The notes below the pieces were generated by a model that searched no databases, was not told the origin of the DNA, and worked only from the letters and a program-made list of their open reading frames with translations. Shown here in pieces: positions 55,741 through 64,000 of a stretch of DNA of 64,000 bases (position 1 is the first letter of the stretch; each line of letters opens with the position of its first letter). A program made the translations under genes and the position numbers. Source of the DNA: Wurfbainia villosa (taxonomy: Eukaryota; Streptophyta; Magnoliopsida; Zingiberales; Zingiberaceae); NCBI GenBank assembly GCA_025175895.1, contig CM046004.1:6448001-6512000 (forward strand). Direction: 5' to 3'.

Positions 55741-57130
55741 TTGTCTGTCGAGACGGTGATGGTGAGGTGTTCCGGTGGCGAAAACAACAAGAACTGACAA
55801 TTATCATGTGAAGAGAAGTCGAGCACCGCTAGAACGCGGCCTTGTCGGATGGTCGAGCCGAATGACGAGAACCGAGTCGAATGGAGGGTCTACAAGGTAG
55901 CAAACGGTTAAGGGCGCCGAGAGAGATCTCGGCAAAGCCCCTCTGACGCTCAAGATAGAAAATTAGTATGAAGAGGTAAGAAGAAACTGAAGAGAACGGA
56001 ACTAAGAGCGTGAGAGCTTACCTCTCCTTCTCCAAGAGGACCATATATATATAGAGGGGGAGTTCCCCCGTTGATAGATTCTGCCAGCGGAAGTGATATG
56101 ACTTCAGGAGGACGTACATCGCGATCATTGCCCTTGAAACCGTAATAAGCGCGTGAGCTAATTAATGCACATCGCGCGGTTGATAGGAGGCAAATCCTAA
56201 TTAATGTCGCAGATATTTATTTGAACATTATCAGAGGAGTTTGCCTTTTTGTCGGAGAGAGGTGATGATGAGGATTGTCAAGTCAGCTTATGGATATGAA
56301 ATAACCGCCTCCTCTTTTGTTTAAATAAGACAACTCATAATAAGATAGATTATACGGAGAAATGTGCATCAGAGAAGACGTGTCATTGCCAAGAGATAAA
56401 GCGGATGAAACGAAAAACCTTCAGCATAATGGGAGTACGAGCCGAGGCGCGGGGCGTCTGATATAATAGAAATCCGAGCCGAGACGCGGGGCGTCCGGCA
56501 TGATAGGAGTTCGAGTCGAGACGCGGGGGCGTCCGACATGATAGGAGTCTGAGCCGAGACGTGGGGCATCCGACATGATAGGAGTCCGGGCCGAGACGCG
56601 GGGCGTTCGACATGATAGAAATCCGGGTTGAGACGCAGGGGCGTCCGGCATAATAGAAATCCGGGCCGAGACGCGTGTCGTCCGATATAATAGAAATCCG
56701 GGTCGAGACACGGGGCGTCCGGCATAATAGGAGTTCGGGCCGAGACACGGAGCGCCCGGCATGATAGGAGTCCGGGCCGAGACACGGGGCGTCCGACATG
56801 ATAGGAGTCCGGGCCGAGACGCGGGGGCGTCCGGCATAATAGAAATCCGGGCTGAGACGCGGGGCGTCCGACATAATAGAAATACAGGTGGAGACGCGGG
56901 GCGTCCGGCATAATAGGAGTTCGGGTCGAGACGCGGGGCGTCTGGCATAATAGGAGTTCGGGTCGAGACACGGAGCGTCCGACATGATAGGAGTCCGGGC
57001 CGAGACACGGGGCGTCCGGCATGATAGGAGTCTGGGCCGAGACGCGGGGCGTCCGACATGATAGGAATTCGGGCTGCCACCTATCTCGTGCTAGATGACG
57101 TGGCATGCTCAATCTGTTTGCGCAGTCATA
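55741..57130 (-). repeat. LTR-like region holding a minisatellite
   Basis: GC-richer than its surroundings, beginning near TGTCTGTCGAGACGGTGATG. A TATA-like run followed by GAGGGGGAG (56045-56065) reads CTATATATATATGG on the minus strand. The composition and layout suggest an old gypsy-type solo LTR, but I found no matching partner or target duplication. Confidence 0.4.
56424..57075. repeat. 37-bp minisatellite, about 17 copies
   Basis: Units such as CATGATAGGAGTCCGGGCCG followed by AGACGCGGGGCGTCCGA; some units are 38 bp through an extra G (GCGGGGGCGTCC). Each unit contains the near-palindrome GGACGCCCCGCGTC (minus strand). Because 37 is not a multiple of three, all three minus-strand frames read the same 37-residue periodic peptide (RTPIMPDAPCLGPDSYHVG and shifts) and stay open for 200-247 codons. 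I regard these as by-products of the repeat, not as proteins. Confidence 0.95.
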
Positions 57131-57907
57131 GTTTAGTTTTCTCCGGTATCAGGAGATAAATCACAGAAAATTTTTGATCCAAAGTCCGTTAATAAATCGG
57201 ATGAAAAATTGATATTATCATAAAAATTAGAGATTGACCTTTTTTTTTAAAAAAAAATACTATATATAATAAAATCAATGAGAAGGAAGAGATGAAAGAT
57301 AGAAGAAAGTCGTTTGAGAAAGGGAGAAGATTCTATACTCTTAAAGGAGGAAAAAAAGCCATGAAATATCATTGATTTGGTTTGGCTCATCTCAAATTCA
57401 TATTGTGCATCGATCAAATAGGACGATATTTCATATATTAGTATGTTTTAAATTTTTTATTAAGATAAATTTGATTTTGAATTTTGAAAAAAAAAAATTG
57501 ACGGATAATATTGAGTCAGATAAGAATTGAGAAACAAAGTATTAGAGTATTTTTCGATATTGAATATATCTTATAAAAATTACACGATCGTATAGACTTA
57601 ACTATTGAATTATAACTATTTTTTTTCATTTATTCATATAATCAATAGAATATATCTCATATAAAAATTAGTCAATTACTTCGTCGAAGGCTACACACGA
57701 ACTTGACCCGTTTAAAGCGAAAACGTTAAAATATGCGTATAGTAGAATTTTTGCAGTTAGCTAGTTAATTGGGTGCGACCGGTTAAATTAATAATTTAAT
57801 CGATAAATAAAAAAATAATTAGTATATTTTATTTTTGCGTCCCAGAGCAGCAGGCCACGTGCCTTCCACCACCGCCTTTCTATGAAACAACTTGCAACAG
57901 AAAGAAG
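57131..57907. other. Upstream region of the DUF241 gene
   Basis: AT-rich, no coding. TATATTTT at 57823-57830 is a possible TATA box, and a G-box core CACGTG lies at 57856-57861, 47 bases upstream of the ATG. The G-box is a binding site for bZIP and bHLH factors; functional use is not shown. Confidence 0.5.
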
Positions 57908-59221
57908 ATGGAGAGGAGGGGCAGAAGAAAAGCGATGCTCAACGGCATATTCCGTCGCTCCGAAACCTTTCCCGCTCCACCGCCATCCTCCGCCCGTTCC
58001 TCCACCGCCAAGGCCATTCTCCGCACCCGATGCTTGAGCCTCCCCGTTCGCGCCCACCCGCTCGCCGCTCGCCTCGCCTACGACCTCAACTCCCTCCGCT
58101 CCTGGCCCTCTTTTCCTTTCGCTTCCATTTCAGATCCTGATCCCTCCGCCGCCCTCGCCCGGTCCATCTCCGATGGCCTCGAACGCATCCGCCTCCTCCT
58201 CATTGGCCTCTCTGACGGCCTCCCCGCCCCCCAGGCCCAGGCCGCCCTCCTCCGCATCAACCGCTCCTGCCCTGCCCTTGCCGCCTGCCTCCTTGATGGT
58301 TTCCTTCGCCTCGCCGACGTCTACGGCTCCTTCCGCCTCGTTACGACGGCCCTCCGCCACCACCTCGCCGCTTCCCAGTCCGCGCTCCGCCGCCGCGACG
58401 AGCCCCGCCTCGATGCCTCCCTCCGTGACCAGCGGCGCGCTGGGAAGGACCTAGCTGACCTCGCCGCTTCCTCGCGCGAGGTGATCCGGCAGGCGCCACA
58501 GATCGGATACACGGAGGCCGACGCCGAGGTCGCGGAGGTGGCCATGCTCATGTGGGAGATCTCGGCGGCGGTGGCAGAGGCGTCGGCCGCTGTTTTCCTC
58601 GGCGTCAGGCAGATCGCCTCTCTGGCCGCGGCGGAGGTGGCTCCCTCGCGGTTCCCGTGGGCTGCGGGATTGCTGTTGTCGGTGCTGAGGTGGAGAACGA
58701 GGGCGAGGGCTAAGTCGATCAAAAAGAAGCTGGAATTTCCGCTGGAAAACAGAGACCAGGCGGCGACGGATGCGGTGCCGGTGCCGGTGCGATCGAAGTT
58801 CCAATGGACGGCGACAGTTCTCACAGCGGTGTTGAGGTGGAGGGCGAGGGCGAGAGCCAATTCGATCCACAAGGAGTCGCCGGAGGAGAATGGAAGCGGC
58901 ATTGCTGCGTCGAAGCCTGGATCGTCTCGGTTACCATGTGCGGCGGCAGCGCTGAGGTGGAGGGCCCGGGCGAGGGAGAGGGCGAGAGCGAAGCCCGCGG
59001 AGATGAAAACCTCGCCGGAGGAGAAGGGCAACGAGGTCGAGGCAGCGAAGGAGGAGAGGCGGAGAACATCGCTGGAGAGGCTGGGGGCGGCGGAGGAAGC
59101 CATCGCGTCGTTGGAGGGCGCCGTGGCATTAGTTTTCCGTTCTGTGGTCGACATCAGAGTCGCTCTGCTCCAGATCCTCCCCGCCGGCATCGCTAATTGC
59201 CTTCCTCATCAAAACATGTAA
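57908..59221 (+). CDS. DUF241 / BPS1-like protein
   Basis: An intronless 437-residue protein starting MERRGRRKAMLNGIFRRSET. The DUF241 pattern is visible: SARSSTAKAILRTRCLSLPV, HPLAARLAYDLNSLRSW, a helical region with ISDGLERIRLLLIGL, DGFLRLADVYGSFRLV, and the C-terminal block LGAAEEAIASLEGAVALVFR with SVVDIRVALLQIL. Relatives include BYPASS1-type proteins of plant development; the molecular function of the family is poorly known. About residues 245-365 hold three related units of the form RFPWAAGLLLSVLRWRTRAR, separated by basic/acidic linkers, which I do not know from typical members and which make this protein long. High GC content contrasts with its flanks. A start at the later ATG (MLNGIFRRSETF, codon 10) is also possible. 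Confidence 0.85.
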   Translation: MERRGRRKAMLNGIFRRSETFPAPPPSSARSSTAKAILRTRCLSLPVRAHPLAARLAYDLNSLRSWPSFPFASISDPDPSAALARSISDGLERIRLLLIGLSDGLPAPQAQAALLRINRSCPALAACLLDGFLRLADVYGSFRLVTTALRHHLAASQSALRRRDEPRLDASLRDQRRAGKDLADLAASSREVIRQAPQIGYTEADAEVAEVAMLMWEISAAVAEASAAVFLGVRQIASLAAAEVAPSRFPWAAGLLLSVLRWRTRARAKSIKKKLEFPLENRDQAATDAVPVPVRSKFQWTATVLTAVLRWRARARANSIHKESPEENGSGIAASKPGSSRLPCAAAALRWRARARERARAKPAEMKTSPEEKGNEVEAAKEERRRTSLERLGAAEEAIASLEGAVALVFRSVVDIRVALLQILPAGIANCLPHQNM

Positions 59222-60307
59222 AACTTGTTCTTTTCCACTCTTTTTACTTGAAAATTGAGAAAAGAAGATAAAAGGGACAACAAATAAAGAATTTCAAAAT
59301 GAGAATAATAAATACCGCTCATGATTAATTTTTGGCAATTGCCAAAGAAGCCAATTCTTTTTTTCATTTAATATTTAGACTTTGTCTTCTTGATCTATCA
59401 TCACCCTTTTTTTTTTAAAAAAAAATCCTATAATTTGAAAAGCATTTGATATAATTTTATGTTCATTTGAGTTTTATTAAAAATATAATTAAGTACTCAA
59501 TTTTTTTTAAAAAAATAATTGTATATCAAATTTTTCGTCGTGTAAAATAGAGTCAGTGCTAAATTAAGTACTCATTTGTTGTTTTTTTTTAAAAGAAATA
59601 TTATTATTGAGTTACATGTTAAAATTTCATATTAAAAATTATTACAAATATTTAATTGTATTAATATTAAATATTTAATTAAATTTTGGTCTTTTACGCG
59701 ACGTTAATCATTTAGCTTTTGTATAGAAATTAATGTATATCATTATTTTTTTATTTTGATATTTAGTAAAGTTTTAGTTCAAATTTAGTTTAAGTACCGT
59801 TCTTTATATTAAATTTTCCAATCACTCATTCTTATTAATCATATTAGAGGGTTTAAATAAGCATAAATTGCATATTTTTCTTAAAAAAAATATAAATTAA
59901 TATTATACAAGTTTGACTAAAATTCAATGAAGTACTTTAAAAACTTTTTTTTTAAGAAATGTTTTTTAATTTGTTTTAAAAAACTTTTAAAAAAAAAAAA
60001 TCCCTATCGAACGTTGAATGAAGAGGTAGAAAACGTAGAAGGGACAATGATAATCTATAAAAAGCTTAGAAAGGGTACAAACTCGTCGCTTTCCTCTATT
60101 AAAATACAATAGAAAAGGAATTGCAACTAAAGCATGCTTATTTCGAGAGTCGGCTTCCATTGAATTATTCGAACTTAGCAGACGCTCAACTGCGTAACTT
60201 TCACACTGTGTTCATGAAAATGAAACATGAATAATTTTGAGGTTTGAGCTTAATTGTCAACTGAGTTTTTTATTTTTTAATGGGTATCGAATGTTCGATC
60301 GTTAGTT
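59222..60307. other. 3' flank of the DUF241 gene, AT-rich
   Basis: Low-complexity DNA with long T and A runs; no gene supported. The polyadenylation site of the upstream gene is probably in the first few hundred bases but no clear signal was chosen. Confidence 0.55.
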
Positions 60308-60412
60308 TTTATGAGCATCTTTATTATTCACTGTCCGATTGAATAAGTACTGTAGTTCAATGTTTAAATCCTAAAAAATCGGACGATAAATAATAAAAAT
60401 ATTCATAGATGA
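60308..60412. repeat. Short palindromic MITE related to 31770-31970
   Basis: ATTATTCACTGTCCGATTGA at the left and, inverted, ATTTATCGTCCGATTTTTTA at the right. The centre TACTGTAGTTCAATGTTTAA matches the centre of the MITE at 31770-31970. Confidence 0.55.
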
Positions 60413-60414
60413 TA

Positions 60415-60925
60415 TATATATATATATACTGCACGCTCGAACCGTACGTGACGTGTCGACCCACTGCCACTGTCACCGTCATCGTCGCGTCGTCCGGCCA
60501 CCTCCGGCCACTGGACCTGGCGCGATTGACGTGCACCTCACCGGCGGTCCGGTGGGACTCGGGCGGCGCCGGATTCTGGCCGTGATTCGGCGGGAATCCG
60601 ATGATTTCGCGGCCGGCAGTTTCGCGACCACTACTGGCCGCGATCGGGTCGGATTCCGGCCGAATCGCGGTCGGAATCCGGCCGAGGAAGGACTGCCCAA
60701 TCGCGATCGGCAGTGGCCGCGAAACTGTCGATCGTGAAATTGCCGGATTCCGGCCGAATCGTGGTCGAAATCCGATACCACCCGAGCTCCGTCGGATCGC
60801 TAGCGAGGTGCGCGTCGATCGCATCAAGTCTGACTGTCGGAGGTGGCCGGATGGCACGGCGATGGTGAGTCAGTGTGTCGCGGATGAGCGCGGATGGTTC
60901 GGACACGTATCCAATCAGAAATATA
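60415..60925. repeat. GC-rich foldback repeat, copy 2
   Basis: An imperfect inverted repeat with arms of about 200 bases (left about 60440-60660, right about 60690-60905): GGCCACCTCCGGCCA meets GGAGGTGGCCGGA, and CGATTGACGTGCACCTC meets GAGGTGCGCGTCGATCG. Many GATTCCGGCCGAATCG and CGCGATCGG motifs fill the middle. It is flanked by TATATATATA at the left and ATATATATA at the right. The arm GCGATTGACGTGCACCTC is related to GCGATTGATGTGCAACTC of the foldback at 19750-20230. Confidence 0.78.
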
Positions 60926-61090
60926 TATAAAATTCAAAATTGATCATCGATATTTTATGCCCCGAATGAAATAATAAAAATGAGCTCTTTTATAAATAAA
61001 AAAAATATTTTTCAATAAAAATGGACTCCTCTTTTATATATTTTGAAAATTTTTGAAATGGGAGCTCCAGGACCAACTCTGATACATATA
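60926..61090. repeat. MITE fragment related to 32031-32254
   Basis: Shares GAAATAATAAAAATGA, TAAAAAAAATATTTTTCAA and AAAAATGGACTC with the MITE at 32031-32254. Only one arm aligns well. Confidence 0.55.
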
Positions 61091-62062
61091 GAGAGTTAAT
61101 CCGCTGAGTTACTTCTGCTGGACGACGATGTACGACTACCACGTCGGGCATCACCCGTCAGCACAATTCCCTCGCTTGCGTTTAACCCGAGATTCTTAGG
61201 TTTAGCGTTTTATTTATTTATTTGACTCTTAGAGCATGGCCCCATCAGTCGCTCTGCTCGTCCCTTATCGTTCTCGCCCCTCTCCGATCCGTCCCTTGTC
61301 GCCGCTGCTCTAGCCGTCGTGATTCGCAGCCTATGCCATCCCTCGCCGTTTCTCTCGCCACACGTGAGCAGCCCCTCGCCTGCATATCAGTCCACCCCTT
61401 GTTGCCGTCGCGATCCGCAACCCTTTGCCACCCCTCACCTGGCGTGATTCGTAGCCCCTGTCGCACAACCCCTAGCCGCACGCGATCCGCCGCTTGTCGT
61501 TGCTGCTCTCGCCACTGCAACTTGAGGGAGAGAACGCGGAGGCCAAACAGGGGATGTTCTAGAAAGGGTACACCTACCGAAGAGAAAACGCATGGCACAA
61601 TTTTAGTTTCCACAAGTTTATTTCTGTCATCTGAACTTATATTGCTATTTGTTTTCATGTTTTACAAATTCATATGGGTCAGAATAATTATCGAACAGAG
61701 TATGAAATTTCAAGGCTATTCATGTTTTAACTGAACAAGAATAATTCAGATGTTTGAAACTCTTTTGCAGTACATAGCTATTTCGTTGTCTGAGATTTAT
61801 CTTCTATCCATCAACAATAGTAAACATGTGTTGAGATTTATCTTCTATCCATCGACAATAGAAAACATGTGTTTGTGTATGCGCTTTTTCCTTTTTGATT
61901 TTCAATTTTCATCCAAAAGGCACGAGTATGCTTGTCATTTATAATCTCTGTTGTTTTTATCCCCAAACTAGAACTCAAAAACTTAGGTCCGATTCATTTA
62001 TTGGCATTATGCAACTTGAGCTGAAGCTTAATTGGAAGTTTAGAGAAACCCCAAGGGCAACC
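61091..62062. other. Mixed DNA without recognised gene
   Basis: A GC-rich block at 61225-61520 with repeated CGTGATTCG/GCGATCCGC and CCCCTCGCC phrases is open on both strands but resembles no family I know. It is followed by AT-rich DNA with a local duplication of TTGAGATTTATCTTCTATCC or similar phrases near 61790 and 61830. Confidence 0.5.
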
Positions 62063-62067
62063 AGTTT

Positions 62068-63116
62068 TGTTGGATCGAGAAGCGTCGTTGGAGGAAGGGG
62101 AGGAATAGCGAGCGTGAAATTTTTCATTTCGTTCGTTCGATATATGAGCAAACACAGCAGAAAAATAAAGAGACGAATTTATTTTTACTTAGTTCACAAT
62201 CCAACGGTTGCTACTCCAAGGCCCTAATGGTCCTAGACCGTGTACGGAGGACAAAGTACTATAAGATCTCCTTCTCGTTGGAGGTAGGAGATAACGATCA
62301 CAAAACTGGAAGTACGAGGATGAGACAACAAGTCTACCTCACTTCGTTACGTTTAAAACAAAAAATACAAAAGATATTAATTGTTGCTGCTGTCAACGAA
62401 GAAAATGGAAATTTGGCGTCGCGTCGGCGTTATGACGGTGTTGGAGCTTTGGCGTTGTAGGAGCACTTGAGAATAATCTTGATTGATGTTTGGGTTGAAA
62501 TCCTCCCCTCCTTTTATAGAGTTTGACATCGGAATAAGTCTCCTCATCTTTTGGAATAGATCACGAAGTGGTACCATATTTTATTGCGAAGTGGCCGCGT
62601 CAAATAATATCCGTTTTGACCTAGCGCAAAAGGTTGATTCGTCATCATCAGTCGACTGATGCCTTCCATTGGTCGACTGATGAGCATCAGTCGACTGCTA
62701 GCTTGACTACTTCTCTGCAATAAGAGGTTAACATAGAAAATGGTAAATGTGACGGTTTCTTATCGTTCGATCTCGACCTAGACCTTCCACAGGAAGTCTT
62801 AGTCGGATCACCGTCTATGGTTGTCCCCATACAGAGGACACGACCTTACCATCTCTCTTCACACTCGTGCTTACCTCTGGTCCTTTATGACCTGTCGCTT
62901 TGCTTTCGGTCTTCCACCTAGGTTCTTCGACTCCCACGAAATCCCCCGGTGTCGTCCGACCACTACGGTTTCCCTCCGGGTATCACTGACATTCGGCTTA
63001 GCTTAATCATTTCCTACACACTTAATTCAACTCATGAGATAACAATATGACCTTAACTTTGGATCTTTGCCATAATCAAAACCTAAATTTGATTATCTAG
63101 CGTCCATACACCAACA
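62068..63116 (-). mobile_element. Solo LTR, 1.05 kb
   Basis: Ends TGTTGGATCGAGAAG and CATACACCAACA, flanked by AGTTT (62063-62067) and AATTT (63117-63121), a 5-bp duplication with one mismatch. A minus-strand TATA box, CTCTATAAAAGGAGGGG, is near 62506-62522. Palindromes CAGTCGACTG occur near 62649 and 62686. No coding region. It lies about 280 bp downstream of the CCT4-like stop codon, in the same orientation. Confidence 0.78.
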
Positions 63117-63399
63117 AATTTGTCTTGATTGGTGTTGAGAATTTGCCTCTACAAAGAAACACATTATTACAAGGAACTCAATGAAAGTAGAGATAGTAAT
63201 GAAAGAGCAAAAAAGAGAAATATATAATATTTCAATCTCATAATAACATCATCCAGTAAATTGCTGAGATAACAATTGTGAGTTTCAAAATGATAAAATA
63301 AATAAATAAATAAATCAATCAAAAAGTTAACTTAAACTTCGAGTAGCAAACTAGAACTAGTTCTAAATGCCAACAACATTATTTTTGCTCCTCCCTAAG

Positions 63400-63773
63400 T
63401 TACCTCGCAGTGACAATGTCATCGATCTTCAAAATCATCCTCACACACTCAACTGCCAGTGTAATCGTGCTCGTGCTAACCAATAATGGTTGCACGACAT
63501 TCTCCTCCAGGAGGTTTGTGATTTGTCCCTTCCTCTCATTGATTCCGGAGTTGATCTCGCCCTGAGCATGCCGGTTCTTGAGCTCCGTGACGATGGCTAT
63601 CGGGTTAAAGCTGACCTTTTTTGCCAAAGTGTAGGGAATGACCTCGAGGACTTCTGCAAACTCCTTTAAGCAGTAACTTTCTAAACCTTTAAACTCTTTT
63701 GCCCAGGATCCAAGCTGCTTGGACATTTCAATTTCAGGTGCACCTCCACCGGCGATCAGAAATGTCTTATTTA
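63400..63773 (-). CDS. CCT4: CCT4-like (TCP-1 delta) chaperonin, terminal exon, partial
   Basis: The last coding exon of a group II chaperonin subunit. Read on the minus strand it starts after an AG acceptor with VNKTFLIAGGGAPEIEMSKQ and ends MILKIDDIVTAR and TAA (63400-63402). Landmarks of the delta subunit: GGGAPEIE, ESYCLKEFAEVLEVIPYTLA, VTELKNRHAQGE, VVQPLLVS. CCT folds actin, tubulin and other proteins in the cytosol as an eight-subunit double ring. Several changes occur at positions I know as conserved: LAKKVSFNPI instead of LAENAGLNPI and GINERKGQ instead of GINVRKGQ. The remaining exons lie beyond the window, so it is unclear whether this is the functional gene, a diverged paralogue or a pseudogene. 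Confidence 0.85.
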
Positions 63774-63776
63774 CTA

Positions 63777-64000
63777 AGGGGACGTTTGGTTCATCTTCGT
63801 TTTTCATTTTCATTTTCTGTGAAAATGAAAAAACGCGAGGTTTTTTCCATCTCCATTTTTCAGAAAATAAAGGAGCGCTTTCTGAAAAATTAGAAAACAA
63901 GAAATAATCATTTTCTATTTCCATTTTTGTTTTCCAAAAAATAAAAGAGCGTTTTCTAGAAAATTGAAAAATAAAAAAAAATCATTTTCTGTTTTTTAGA
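63777..64000. mobile_element. MITE in the CCT4-like intron, cut by the window edge
   Basis: Starts GGGGACGTTTGGTTCATC directly after TAA (63775-63777 region) and continues with GAAAATGAAAA/TTTTC-rich DNA to the window end. The start matches the end of 32480-32659 in inverse orientation. The TTA next to the inverted end suggests a PIF/Harbinger or similar MITE; the other end is not visible. Confidence 0.55.

Noticed and set aside
56369..57112. Long minus-strand reading frames rich in Pro, Ser and Arg
   Set aside because: They are three frames of the same 37-bp minisatellite and carry no independent coding signal.
58321..59190. Long minus-strand frame opposite the DUF241 gene
   Set aside because: It is an antisense shadow caused by high GC content; the plus strand matches a known family and the minus frame matches none.
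60357..60930. Frames on both strands over the foldback repeat
   Set aside because: They come from GATTCCGGCC-rich palindromic arms and have no family resemblance.
61222..61734. Cys/Ser/Arg-rich frame that looked like a secreted protein
   Set aside because: The GC-rich part is repetitive and open on both strands; no signal peptide or conserved cysteine spacing was convincing.

Overview
This is nuclear plant DNA, most likely from a monocot. Host genes are few and intron-poor, and they are very GC-rich against an AT-rich background, which is the usual commelinid pattern. About two thirds of the window is nested LTR retrotransposon sequence. I found no rRNA, tRNA gene, CRISPR array or bacterial-type operon. 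Species assignment is inference only.

Left part (389-15624): a decayed minus-strand Ty1/copia element (Copia-A, TSD ACTCT). Its 5' LTR is split by a plus-strand copia-type element that carries gag but no pol (TR-GAG type, 6752-15593, TSD TATTG). That element's gag is split in turn by a 2.2-kb solo LTR (8287-10499, TSD TTATT). A further solo LTR follows at 16518-18926 (TSD CTCAG).

Middle part (19-35 kb): a GC-rich foldback repeat, an intronless SAUR gene (20450-20728, minus), a Tourist-like MITE, two GAATC-rich repeats (one holding a Mutator-type MITE with a 9-bp TSD), a tRNA-derived SINE with a 15-bp TSD, two old LTR fragments, another 2.2-kb solo LTR (29536-31741), several MITEs, and a short plus-strand transcription unit with a 55-residue membrane microprotein behind site II promoter motifs (32727-33093).

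Right-centre (35372-54388): a Ty3/gypsy chromovirus (Tekay/Del-like, with chromodomain) split in its reverse transcriptase by a SIRE-like copia element (38937-50234, TSD GTTTT). That copia is itself split between RT and RNase H by a 3-kb solo LTR full of minisatellites (44220-47267, TSD GATTG).

Right end: a 37-bp minisatellite inside LTR-like DNA, a DUF241/BPS1-like gene (57908-59221, plus), a second copy of the foldback family, a solo LTR (62068-63116), and the terminal exon of a CCT4-like chaperonin gene (63400-63773, minus) with a MITE directly against its splice acceptor.

The retroelements are all decayed. Most premature stops are explained by C-to-T or G-to-A changes, as expected for methylated, silenced copies. 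The most unusual signals are the gag-only element, a possible non-tRNA priming site in Copia-A, a SalI-type palindrome shared by several LTR families, and a two-copy foldback family.
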